The position numbers were made by a program, and so were the translations under genes. A DNA stretch of 15,808 nt, taken from positions 1 through 15,808 of the forward strand of contig JALOSK010000011.1 in assembly GCA_025458465.1 (NCBI GenBank), written 5' to 3'. Each line of letters opens with the position of its first letter. Position 1 is the stretch's first letter. This stretch comes from Sandarakinorhabdus sp. GTDB lineage: Bacteria; Pseudomonadota; Alphaproteobacteria; Sphingomonadales; Sphingomonadaceae. Shown one piece after another: positions 1-6,947 of this stretch. Below the pieces are notes generated by a model. The model saw only the letters and a list, made by a program, of their open reading frames with translations. It was not told the origin of the DNA and searched no databases.

Positions 1-474
1 GGCGGCGACACGCTGTTTGCCAACCAGCATCTGGCGCTGGACGCGATGCCAGCTGCCCTGCGCGCCCGCATCGAAGGGCGCATGGCCATCCATTCCGCCC
101 AGAAGGCCTATGCCCCCGAAGGCTTCTATGGCGCCGCCGATGCCGGCCGCAGCATGACCATCCGCCCATCGGAGACGGCGCGCGCGACGCAGCTGCACCC
201 CTTCATCCGCCGCCACCCGGAAACCGGCCGCGAAGGCCTGTTCGGTTGCCTTGGCTATATCATCGGCTTTGACGGGATGAACGAAGAGGAGGCGCTGCCG
301 CTGCTGGTCGAGCTGTATCACTGGCAAGGGCAGGAGCAGTTCCAGTATCGCCACCGCTGGCAGCCAGACATGCTGGTGATGTGGGACAATCGTTCGGTGC
401 TGCATGCCGCCACCGGCGGCTATCAGGGCCACGCCCGCCGCCTGCACCGGACCACGATTGCCGCCCATCAATAG
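1..474 (+). CDS. TauD/TfdA-family 2-oxoglutarate- and Fe(II)-dependent dioxygenase (3' part)
   Basis: The frame is open from base 1, so the start lies outside the window; 157 residues are visible of a family that is usually about 280-300 long. The visible part opens with GGDTLFANQHLALD, matching the conserved GGDTxFAN stretch of TauD-type enzymes, and ends with WDNRSVLHAATGGY followed by RRLHRTTI. In E. coli TauD the equivalent segment supplies the distal iron-ligand histidine (here visible residue 135) and the arginine that binds the 2-oxoglutarate carboxylate. The first half of the HxD...H facial triad is upstream and not visible. Such enzymes hydroxylate a substrate, often a sulfonate or aryloxyalkanoate, in the cytoplasm; the actual substrate cannot be told. 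The TAG stop lies inside the 3' end of the convergent dehydrogenase gene, giving a 7-base overlap. Confidence 0.88.
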   Translation, partial: GGDTLFANQHLALDAMPAALRARIEGRMAIHSAQKAYAPEGFYGAADAGRSMTIRPSETARATQLHPFIRRHPETGREGLFGCLGYIIGFDGMNEEEALPLLVELYHWQGQEQFQYRHRWQPDMLVMWDNRSVLHAATGGYQGHARRLHRTTIAAHQ

Positions 475-1316
475 CGCGGTTTGCGGCCCCTGATCCTGTC
501 AAAGCCGGCCTTGATCGCGGCAAAGCGCAGATCGACGGCGGCTTCGAAATTGGTGTCGGTGAAGATGTAGGGCCAGTCACCTTCGATGGCTTCGACCACC
601 AGTTCGCCCACATACAGTGGATCAATGCCGTTCTGGATGGCCTGGGCCGCCAACACCGCGAACTCGTTCGGCAGGGCGGATGGATCGGGCAGGGCAACCT
701 TCCCGGCCAGCCGCTCGGGCAGGGCACGGGCGCTTTCCATGATGCGGGTGCGGATGAAGCCGGGGCACAGCACCGAAACGCCGATGCCCTTGGGCGCCAG
801 CTTGGGCCGCAGCCCTTCCGACAATGCCACCACGCCATATTTGGTGACATTGTAGCCCGGCGCCACTGCCGCGATGAGGCCGGCCATGGAGGCGGTGGAA
901 ACGATGTGGCCGCCTTCGCCGTGCTTTTCGATCAGCGGGCCAAAGATTTCGACGCCCCACACCACGCTCATCAGGTTGACGCCGATCACCCAGTCCCAGC
1001 CGGCATCGTTCCAGTCACCATAATCGCCGCCGCCGCCGACGCCGGCGTTGTTGACCAGGATATGCACCTTGCCGAAGCGTTCGATCGTGGCCTGGGCTGC
1101 CGCCTGCAGTTCCGCCTTCAGCGACACGTCGGCGCGCACCCCGGCCACATCGGCATTGGTCGCCGCCAGCCGCGCCACTTCGCGTTCCAGCGCGTCGGCC
1201 TCGATATCGGCCATCATCACCTTCACGCCGGCCTGCGCCAGCGCCTCGGCGATGCCCAGCCCGATGCCGGATGCCGCCCCGGTCACGAATGCCACCTTGC
1301 CCGCCAGATCCTGCAT
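468..1316 (-). CDS. SDR-family NAD(P)-dependent oxidoreductase
   Basis: A 282-residue classical short-chain dehydrogenase/reductase. The Rossmann glycine motif TGAASGIG is at residues 12-19, NNAG at 89-92, the catalytic serine in STAS at S143, and YNVTK gives Y155 and K159 of the YxxxK pair. The CPG turn follows at 184-186. The ATG at 1316 was chosen because GGAGGA lies 6 bases upstream on the minus strand and because the preceding in-frame sequence is not SDR-like. These soluble enzymes interconvert alcohols and ketones with NAD(H) or NADP(H). The acidic residue after strand 2 (ADIEAD, near D37) hints at NAD(H), which is inference. The gene is divergent from the pirin gene and its TGA overlaps the tail of the dioxygenase gene. 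The substrate is unknown. Confidence 0.92.
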   Translation of the reverse strand: MQDLAGKVAFVTGAASGIGLGIAEALAQAGVKVMMADIEADALEREVARLAATNADVAGVRADVSLKAELQAAAQATIERFGKVHILVNNAGVGGGGDYGDWNDAGWDWVIGVNLMSVVWGVEIFGPLIEKHGEGGHIVSTASMAGLIAAVAPGYNVTKYGVVALSEGLRPKLAPKGIGVSVLCPGFIRTRIMESARALPERLAGKVALPDPSALPNEFAVLAAQAIQNGIDPLYVGELVVEAIEGDWPYIFTDTNFEAAVDLRFAAIKAGFDRIRGRKPRY

Positions 1317-1402
1317 TGCCTGTCCTCCGCTTGGCGCAATGTGCGGCCGGCGCGGCGCAGCGCCAACTGTCACAACGGTGGGCGCTCGCCTATGCTGGCC
1401 GC

Positions 1403-1409
1403 AAAGGAG
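1403..1409 (+). promoter_or_regulatory. Ribosome binding site of the pirin gene
   Basis: AAAGGAG lies 8 bases before the ATG at 1418. It decides the start against longer in-frame options reaching back to about 1271, which would run antisense through the start of the SDR gene. Confidence 0.75.
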
Positions 1410-1417
1410 CCTGTTCC

Positions 1418-2272
1418 ATGCCCATCGCCCAGTCCATTGCCGGCCGCAGCCGCGATCTTGGCGGCTTTTCCGTCGCGCGCGTGCTGCCGGCGCCCGAACG
1501 CCGCACGCTTGGCCCGTTCGTGTTCTTCGACGAAATGGGCCCGGCCGATTTCCCGCCCGGCGCCGGCATCGACGTGCGCCCACACCCGCACATCGGCCTT
1601 GCCACCATCACCTGGCTGTTTGCCGGCGCGCTGGGCCATCGCGACAGCCTGGGCACGGTGATCGACATCCACCCCGGCGCGGTGAACTGGATGACGGCCG
1701 GGCGCGGCATCGTCCATTCCGAACGCACGCCGCCGGCCGAACGCGCCGCCGGCCACCACATGCACGGCATCCAGGCCTGGGTGGCGCTGCCGGTATCGCA
1801 CGCGCAGTGCGATCCCGCGTTCGCGCATTTCCCGGCCAAGGCCATGCCCCGCCTGTCCCGCGACGGGGTGGATGCCGTGGTGATCGCCGGCAGCCTGTGG
1901 GGCCTCACCTCGCCGGTGCAGTTCCCGCATCCCATCATCTATGCGGAACTGCGCATGGCGGCCGGCGCGCGGCTGGCGCTGCCGGCGGATTGGGGCGATC
2001 GCGGCGTCTATCTGGTGGCAGGCGATGGCCGGCTGGATGGCGAAGCCCTCACGCGTGGCGCACTGGCCGTGGCAGGCGATGCCGATGCCGAGCTGGTGGC
2101 GCAAACGCCGCTGCACGCCATGCTGCTGGGCGGCGCGCCCTATCCCGAACCGCGCCACATCGAATGGAATCTCGTGTCCCACGATCCGGCGCGCATCGCG
2201 CAGGCGGTCGCCGATTGGCGGGCGGGCAACTTCCCGCCGGTGCCCGGCGAGACCGAGTTCATCCCCTATTGA
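1418..2272 (+). CDS. Pirin family protein
   Basis: A 284-residue bicupin of the pirin (YhhW/YhaK-like) family. The N-terminal cupin carries the family signature RPHPHIGLATITWL, giving metal ligands H56 and H58, and GRGIVHSE, giving H100 and E102. These four correspond to the His-His-His-Glu iron site of human pirin. VFFDEMGP at residues 35-42 is also typical. Several bacterial pirins show quercetin 2,3-dioxygenase activity and others act as redox-responsive regulators; which applies here cannot be decided. The protein should be cytoplasmic. The gene leads a plus-strand run, with 31 bases before the next start, so cotranscription with the sulfur transferase-like gene is likely. It is divergent from the SDR gene across about 100 bases. 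Confidence 0.93.
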   Translation: MPIAQSIAGRSRDLGGFSVARVLPAPERRTLGPFVFFDEMGPADFPPGAGIDVRPHPHIGLATITWLFAGALGHRDSLGTVIDIHPGAVNWMTAGRGIVHSERTPPAERAAGHHMHGIQAWVALPVSHAQCDPAFAHFPAKAMPRLSRDGVDAVVIAGSLWGLTSPVQFPHPIIYAELRMAAGARLALPADWGDRGVYLVAGDGRLDGEALTRGALAVAGDADAELVAQTPLHAMLLGGAPYPEPRHIEWNLVSHDPARIAQAVADWRAGNFPPVPGETEFIPY

Positions 2273-2303
2273 GCAGGGCCGCTGCCCGGCCTAGGCTTTG
2301 CAC

Positions 2304-2723
2304 ATGTTCATCACCATCACAGACACCGTTTCCGTCGCACCGCAGATCGACCCCGCGCAGGTGGCCGAGGCGGCGGCACAGGGTTTTCGCACGATCGTCA
2401 ACAACCGGCCGGATGGCGAAAGCTTCGACCAGCCGCCCGGCGCCGAGATCGCGGCGGCCTGCGCAGCGGCCGGCCTCGACTATGTCGCCATCCCCATCGA
2501 TCACACCGGCTTCAGCCTCGAACAGGTGGAGGCGATGGCGCAGGCGATGGAAAAGGGGCCGGTGCTGGCCTTCTGCCGATCCGGCACGCGCAGCTGCAAC
2601 CTGTGGGCGCTGGCGCAGGCCAAGGCCGGCGGCAATCCGGCCGATATCATCGCGGCGGCCGGGCGCGGCGGTTATAATGTCGCCGGCTTGATGCCCCTGC
2701 TGAAGCAACTGGCAGGAGGCTGA
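2304..2723 (+). CDS. TIGR01244/DUF442-family sulfur transferase-like protein
   Basis: A 139-residue single-domain protein. It matches the family also described as beta-lactamase hydrolase-like or dual-specificity-phosphatase-like: an N-terminal segment ending in IVNNRPDGE (31-39), then IPIDHTGF (63-70), and an active-site loop FCRSGTRS with Cys91 and Arg96. The C-x4-R spacing resembles rhodanese-type CRSGxRS loops more than the C-x5-R of classical phosphatases, so persulfide chemistry is the better guess. ATG 2304 is preferred over TTG 2298 because AGG at 2293-2295 sits 8 bases before it; this Shine-Dalgarno is weak and translation may depend on the upstream pirin gene. Related domains occur fused to ETHE1-like metallo-hydrolases in sulfide metabolism. 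No such partner is visible here. Confidence 0.87.
   Translation: MFITITDTVSVAPQIDPAQVAEAAAQGFRTIVNNRPDGESFDQPPGAEIAAACAAAGLDYVAIPIDHTGFSLEQVEAMAQAMEKGPVLAFCRSGTRSCNLWALAQAKAGGNPADIIAAAGRGGYNVAGLMPLLKQLAGG
2714..2719 (+). promoter_or_regulatory. Consensus Shine-Dalgarno AGGAGG pointing to a CTG start
   Basis: AGGAGG lies within the last codons of the sulfur transferase-like gene. Six bases downstream in the next frame is CTG 2726. No ATG, GTG or TTG lies at a workable distance; the nearest standard start is GTG 2765, 45 bases away. Confidence 0.6.
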
Positions 2724-2725
2724 TC

Positions 2726-3106
2726 CTGGCCCGCGGCGATCTCCTGCTGGTCTCGATCCTGGGGGTGGCCCTGCTGATCTGGCTGACCCGGATGCTGGGC
2801 TTTGCGCGCGCGCCGCGGATTGCCGATGCCGGTCTTGCGGCACGCCTGGTGCCCGATGCGCTGCCGGGATTCCAGCCCGCCGATGTCGCCTTGTCACGCG
2901 ATGGCGCGGCGGCGCTGGTGGCGGCGGGCGATGGCCGGGTGGCGCTGGTGCGGCCGTTGGGTGATCGCTTCGTGGTGCGCACGCTGAGCGCCAGCGATGT
3001 GGCGCGTTCAGGCGGCGTGCTGCGCGTCCGTCCCGCCGAAGCCATGTTTCCCGAAACCGCCATCGATCTGGGCGATGCGGCGCTGGGCTGGGCGCGGCGG
3101 CTATGA
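2726..3106 (+). CDS. Small membrane-anchored protein of unknown function
   Basis: I do not recognise the family. Read from CTG 2726 the product is 126 residues; from GTG 2765 it is 113. The longer form has an intact N-terminal membrane segment, about residues 5-21 (DLLLVSILGVALLIWL), followed by TRML. GTG 2765 would cut into this helix and has no Shine-Dalgarno, while CTG 2726 follows AGGAGG by 6 bases, so I favour the non-standard start. The rest is a soluble domain of about 95 residues, rich in Val, Ala, Arg and Asp and without cysteine, with short beta-like stretches such as DGRVALVRPL. The gene begins 2 bases after the preceding stop and overlaps the sterol desaturase-family gene as ATGA. 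That coupling suggests it works with the hydroxylase, possibly as an anchor or partner. Confidence 0.68.
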   Translation: MARGDLLLVSILGVALLIWLTRMLGFARAPRIADAGLAARLVPDALPGFQPADVALSRDGAAALVAAGDGRVALVRPLGDRFVVRTLSASDVARSGGVLRVRPAEAMFPETAIDLGDAALGWARRL

Positions 3107-4035
3107 CGATGCAGCAGATCATGGCCGTTGATCCCGTCGCGCTGGCCATTCCGGCGTTCATCGCGCTGATCATCATGGAGCTTGTCGCGGTGCGGCTGGG
3201 CTGGCGCGGCGATTATGACTGGCGCGACACCGGCACCAGCCTGGCCATGGGGCTGGGCAACACCATCGCCGGCGCCCTGCTGGGCAGCGTGGTGGTGGCG
3301 ATGTCGGTGTGGGTGTGGCAGCACCGGCTGATCGACGTGCCGATTGCGTGGTGGAGCGTGGCGCTGTGCTTTGTCCTCGATGATCTGGCCTATTACGCCT
3401 TCCACCGTTCCGCTCACCGGGTGCGCTGGTTCTGGGCCAGCCATGTCATTCACCACTCCTCGCAGCACTATAATCTGTCCACGGCGCTGCGGCAGACGTG
3501 GACGGGCTTCTTCAGCCTTGGCTTCATCTTCCGCATGCCGCTGTTCCTGATCGGCTTCCCGCCGGCGCTGGTGTTCTTCTGCGCCGGCCTCAATCTGGTC
3601 TATCAATTCTGGATCCACACCGAGGTGATCGATCGGCTGCCGCGCTGGTTCGAAGCGGTGATGAACACGCCTTCGCATCACCGCGTGCATCACGGTACCA
3701 ACCCGCGCTATCTGGATCGCAATTATGCCGGCGTCTTCATCATCTGGGACCGGCTGTTCGGCACGTTCGAGGCCGAGCGCACCGATGATCCGCCGCGCTA
3801 TGGCATCATCCGGCAATTGCCCACGTTCAACCCGCTGTGGGTGGCGGTGCACGAATGGGTGGGCATCGCGCGGGACGTGGTGAAGGCGCGCAGCCTTGCA
3901 TCGCTGTGGGCGGCAGTGGCCGGCCCGCCCGGCGCCGTGAGCGGCGAGACCAGTGACGCGATCAGGGCGCGCTGGCGGGCCGCCGGGCGCGCGGCGATGA
4001 TACCGGAGCCGCCCGCGCTGGCGCCCGCCGAATGA
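3103..4035 (+). CDS. Sterol desaturase / fatty acid hydroxylase superfamily membrane protein
   Basis: A 310-residue polytopic membrane protein with the complete histidine set of the superfamily: HRSAH at 101-105, HVIHHSSQHYN at 114-124 (H114, H117, H118, H122), H172 in IHTE, and HHRVHHGTNPRYLDRNY at 192-208. These histidines hold a di-iron centre that uses O2 to hydroxylate or desaturate lipids in the inner membrane. Hydrophobic segments lie near residues 12-30, 47-72, 82-100 and 134-170. The start ATG overlaps the preceding TGA, and the stop overlaps the next ATG; both junctions read ATGA. The family includes carotenoid, sterol, fatty-acid and ceramide hydroxylases; the substrate cannot be read from the sequence. 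The C-terminal 60 residues are Ala/Arg-rich and probably cytoplasmic. Confidence 0.92.
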   Translation: MTMQQIMAVDPVALAIPAFIALIIMELVAVRLGWRGDYDWRDTGTSLAMGLGNTIAGALLGSVVVAMSVWVWQHRLIDVPIAWWSVALCFVLDDLAYYAFHRSAHRVRWFWASHVIHHSSQHYNLSTALRQTWTGFFSLGFIFRMPLFLIGFPPALVFFCAGLNLVYQFWIHTEVIDRLPRWFEAVMNTPSHHRVHHGTNPRYLDRNYAGVFIIWDRLFGTFEAERTDDPPRYGIIRQLPTFNPLWVAVHEWVGIARDVVKARSLASLWAAVAGPPGAVSGETSDAIRARWRAAGRAAMIPEPPALAPAE

Positions 4036-5249
4036 ACGGGCCCAGCCGGCGCCAGTTGCTGATCGGTGGGGGCGGCCTGGCGCTGGCCGGCGTGGGCGCG
4101 CGCGCCTGGCAGCAGGGGCTGCTGGGCGGCGACAATCCGGCACTGGCAGCGTGGGACGACTGGTCGAGCGGCCGCCAGGCCGGGCCATTGAAGCTGGTGG
4201 GCGCCGCCGTGCTGGCCGCCAGCCCGCACAACACCCAGCCCTGGGCGTTTGCCGTTGGCCGGCTGGGCGTCGACATTTTCGAGATCGCCAGCCGGTCGCT
4301 GGGCACAATGGATCCGTTCGGCCGCGAGCGGCTGGCCGGCCTGGGGGCGGCGATCCACAACATGGCGCTGGCCTCCACAGCCGTGGGACGCGCGGCGCGG
4401 GTGCGGCTGCTGCCCGATCCCGGCAATCCTGCCCATGTCGCGCGCATCCTGCTGGGGCCCGATGGTTCCGGCCCGGCGCCGCATCCGCTGCTGCCGTTCA
4501 TCGGCCGCCGCCACACCCATCGCGGCAGCTGGCGCGGCGGGCCGGTGAGCACCCCCAAACTGATCGCGCTGCTGGCCTTCCCGGCCTTTCCCGATGTGCG
4601 CGTGGCGCTGTTCGAAGCGGCATCCCCACGCGGCCAGCGCTTTGCGGCGCTGACCGCAGAGGCAACGGCGGCCATCGTGGCCGACAGCGCGATGATGGCA
4701 GATAGCCACCGCTGGTTCCGCCACGAACGCAGCGAGGCGATGCGGCGCATGGACGGGCTGACCCTGGCAACATCGGGCGTGTCGCCGCTGCTGGCGGCCG
4801 GCGCGGCGCTGTTGCCGGCCCAGTCCGCCCAGTCGGAAGGGCGCTTCTGGCTGGAGGCAACGCGGGACAGCCATCTGCCCACGGCCTCGCTGTTCGGCCT
4901 GGTGCTCACGCCGCGCCCGCACGATCGGCGTTCGGCGATGCTGGTGGGCAGCGCCTGGCAGCGCCTGCACCTGAACGCCACCATGGCCGGGCTGGCGGCC
5001 CAGCCACTCAACCAGTTGCCGGAGATGATCGACCGCGAGGCACAACTTGGCCGCAAGGCCGGCTTTGCCCGCGCTGCCGATGCGTTGCTGGATGATCCGG
5101 CATGGCGGCCCGGCTTCGGGTTCCGCATCGGGATTGCCGATGCGCCCGCCGGTGCCGCCCTGCGTCGCCCGGTGAGCGCGGTGATCGGCCCGCCGGCGCG
5201 GCTGGCCTTCGAAGTGGACCAATGGCGCGCCGCTGGCGGCGCCTTCTGA
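4032..5249 (+). CDS. Acg-like nitroreductase family protein with twin-arginine signal
   Basis: A 405-residue protein that starts with a twin-arginine signal: SRRQLLIGG at residues 5-13, then a hydrophobic, Gly/Ala-rich stretch to about residue 25. The body matches Acg-type FMN-binding nitroreductase relatives: ASPHNTQPWAF at 63-73 is the usual (S)xHNTQPW flavin-binding motif, IHNMALAS follows at 108-115, and RRHTHRGSW at 159-167 matches the conserved RxTxR segment. The enzyme is therefore probably an exported or membrane-bound flavoprotein; folding with FMN before export would explain the Tat route. It overlaps the sterol desaturase-family gene by ATGA and ends the operon, so a redox role linked to that hydroxylase is a reasonable inference. 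Its TGA forms part of a hairpin shared with the helicase gene. Confidence 0.88.
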   Translation: MNGPSRRQLLIGGGGLALAGVGARAWQQGLLGGDNPALAAWDDWSSGRQAGPLKLVGAAVLAASPHNTQPWAFAVGRLGVDIFEIASRSLGTMDPFGRERLAGLGAAIHNMALASTAVGRAARVRLLPDPGNPAHVARILLGPDGSGPAPHPLLPFIGRRHTHRGSWRGGPVSTPKLIALLAFPAFPDVRVALFEAASPRGQRFAALTAEATAAIVADSAMMADSHRWFRHERSEAMRRMDGLTLATSGVSPLLAAGAALLPAQSAQSEGRFWLEATRDSHLPTASLFGLVLTPRPHDRRSAMLVGSAWQRLHLNATMAGLAAQPLNQLPEMIDREAQLGRKAGFARAADALLDDPAWRPGFGFRIGIADAPAGAALRRPVSAVIGPPARLAFEVDQWRAAGGAF

Positions 5250-5273
5250 TACCCGCGCGGGGATCAGGTATCA
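5247..5273. terminator. Putative bidirectional terminator hairpin covering both convergent stop codons
   Basis: TGATACCCGC (5247-5256) pairs with GCGGGGATCA (5257-5266) with one mismatch around a perfect CCCGCGCGGG palindrome. A second option pairs TGATACC (5247-5253) with GGTATCA (5267-5273). The TGA of the nitroreductase gene and the TGA of the helicase gene (read as TCA) form the ends. There is no T-tract, so it is not a textbook intrinsic terminator in either direction. Confidence 0.5.
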
Positions 5274-6800
5274 GCGGATCGGGCGGCTCAGGAAATCGGG
5301 CACGCCTTCGGGGCCAAAGCCGATGAAGGCCTCGCCATCGTCATCGCGGTGGCGGTTGGGCTTGTCGGGCGACGGGCCGCGATAGCTGGCCAACGGATCG
5401 CGCGCCGGCGTCTCGCGACGGGCGCCGCGCCGGGCCTGCGGTTCGCGTGCCGGCCGTTCGCGGGCCGGTTCTGCCGGAACGGGGGGCGCTTCCGCACGTG
5501 CGGCGGGCTGCGCGGCGGGCTGCGCGGCCGGCTGGCTGGCAGGTTTGCGATCCCGACCGCCGCGGCGGCGATCGCCGTCGCGGCTGCGGCGCGGCTCGCG
5601 GTCTGCTGCGGGTTCTGCCGTCCGTTCCGATGACGGCGCGGCCTCGGTTGCTTCTGCTGGCGCGGCGGCGGGCATTGCCACCGGGCCTTCGCCCTTCCAG
5701 CGCGAGATCTTCTGACGGGTCAACTTCTCGATGTTGGCCAGATTCTCGGCGTCTTCCGGGGTCATGAAGGAAAAGGCAATGCCGGTGCGCCCGGCCCGCC
5801 CGGTGCGGCCGATGCGGTGCACATAATCATCCGGGTGCCACGGCATGTCATAGTTGATGACATGCGAAACGCCGGGCACGTCGAGGCCGCGCGCGGCGAC
5901 ATCGGATGCGACCAGGATGGTGATGTCGCCCTGCTTGAACCGGTCCAGCTCGCGGATGCGGTCGGCCTGTTCCATGTCGCCGTGAATCTGCCCCACCGGC
6001 AGCCGCGCCCGCTTCAGGCTGTCGGCCAGTTCGCGCACTGTCGTCTTCTTGTTGCAGAAGATGATGGCGGTGGTCACCGCATCCTGGCGAAGCAGGGAAC
6101 GCAGCAGGTCGCGCTTGTCGCGCGGCTGGGTTTCCACCACCCACTGGGTGATGTTGGTGTTGGTGCTGGCCGCCCGCGCCACCTCGATGCTTTTCGGGCT
6201 GTCCATGAACTGATCCGCCAGCTTCTTGATGGGCGGCGGCATGGTGGCCGAAAACAGCAACGTCTGGCGGGCCTTGGGCAGCTTGGAACAGATGGACTCG
6301 ATATCCGGGATGAAGCCCATGTCCAGCATCCGATCGGCTTCGTCGATGACCAGCATCGAGCAGCCCGAAAGCAGGATCTTGCCGCGCGCGAACAGGTCCA
6401 TCAGCCGGCCCGGCGTGGCGATCAGCACGTCCACGCCCTTTTCCAGGGCGGACAGCTGATCACCCATCGACACGCCGCCAATCAGCAGCGCCATCGAAAG
6501 CTTGTGGTTCTTGCCGTATTTCTCGAAATTCTCGGCCACCTGCTGGGCCAGTTCGCGGGTCGGCTCCAGGATCAGGCTGCGCGGCATCAGGGCCCGGCTG
6601 CGGCCTTCGGCCAGGATATCGATCATCGGCAGCACGAAGCTTGCCGTCTTGCCGGTGCCGGTCTGGGCGATGGCGATGATGTCCTTGCCCATCAGCACGG
6701 AGGGGATGGCCTGGCGCTGGATGGGGGTGGGCGTGTCATAGCCGCTGTCTGCAACGGCGCGCAGCAGGGCATCGGAAAGGCCCAGATCGGAAAAGCTCAT
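5271..6800 (-). CDS. DEAD-box ATP-dependent RNA helicase, RhlE-like
   Basis: A 509-residue DEAD-box helicase. In order: Q motif TPTPIQRQAIP (23-33), motif I AQTGTGKT (45-52), PTRELAQQ (80-87), TPGR (129-132), DEAD (153-156), SAT (184-186), IIFCNKK (246-252), DVAARGLDVPG (300-310) and HRIGRTGRAGRTG (328-340). All catalytic motifs are intact. A disordered tail of about 135 residues follows, rich in Pro, Ala, Arg and Glu with three QPAA repeats (423-434), ending in a Gly/Phe-rich stretch and SRPIR. ATG 6800 has AGGAA 5 bases upstream and begins MSFSDLGLSD, the normal start of RhlE proteins; a longer upstream reading adds only unrelated residues. The enzyme unwinds RNA in the cytoplasm, in ribosome assembly or mRNA decay; the basic tail probably binds RNA. 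Confidence 0.95.
   Translation of the reverse strand: MSFSDLGLSDALLRAVADSGYDTPTPIQRQAIPSVLMGKDIIAIAQTGTGKTASFVLPMIDILAEGRSRALMPRSLILEPTRELAQQVAENFEKYGKNHKLSMALLIGGVSMGDQLSALEKGVDVLIATPGRLMDLFARGKILLSGCSMLVIDEADRMLDMGFIPDIESICSKLPKARQTLLFSATMPPPIKKLADQFMDSPKSIEVARAASTNTNITQWVVETQPRDKRDLLRSLLRQDAVTTAIIFCNKKTTVRELADSLKRARLPVGQIHGDMEQADRIRELDRFKQGDITILVASDVAARGLDVPGVSHVINYDMPWHPDDYVHRIGRTGRAGRTGIAFSFMTPEDAENLANIEKLTRQKISRWKGEGPVAMPAAAPAEATEAAPSSERTAEPAADREPRRSRDGDRRRGGRDRKPASQPAAQPAAQPAARAEAPPVPAEPARERPAREPQARRGARRETPARDPLASYRGPSPDKPNRHRDDDGEAFIGFGPEGVPDFLSRPIR
5501..5536 (-). repeat. 12-bp tandem repeat, three units, inside the helicase tail
   Basis: CGGCGGGCTGCG occurs twice in a row (5501-5512, 5513-5524), followed by a diverged third copy (5525-5536). 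On the coding strand the units specify the QPAA repeats of the disordered tail. Confidence 0.8.
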
Positions 6801-6875
6801 CGGGTTCCTGTGATTGCAGCCGCTATCCGGCTTGCATGGGGCCTTGGCCGGCAAGGGAGCAAAAGTCAATGAAAA

Positions 6876-6891
6876 GCGGCTTTGATGCCGC
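6876..6891 (-). terminator. Second intrinsic terminator behind the TonB-dependent receptor
   Basis: On the minus strand GCGGC-ATCAAA-GCCGC is followed directly by TTTT. It lies downstream of a stronger hairpin at 6899-6926, so the two act in tandem on receptor transcripts and insulate the helicase gene. Confidence 0.6.
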
Positions 6892-6898
6892 AAAAGCG

Positions 6899-6926
6899 AG
6901 GGGGCGGCCATCGCTGGCCGCCCCCT
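6899..6926 (-). terminator. Intrinsic terminator behind the TonB-dependent receptor
   Basis: A perfect 12-bp stem, AGGGGGCGGCCA paired with TGGCCGCCCCCT around the loop TCGC, begins 21 bases after the receptor's stop. On the minus strand it is followed by CGCTTTTG, a short T-tract. Confidence 0.75.
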
Positions 6927-6947
6927 GCCATGCAATTGCCGCTGCGA

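Noticed and set aside
1367..1396. Sigma-70-like pair CTGTCA-N18-TATGCT before the pirin gene
   Set aside because: Transcription would begin right at the Shine-Dalgarno sequence, and the spacer is long; a chance match is more likely.
2647..4308. Minus-strand frame of 553 codons across the middle of the plus-strand operon
   Set aside because: It lies opposite three coupled genes with clear motifs, and its product is Arg/Pro/His-rich without any domain.
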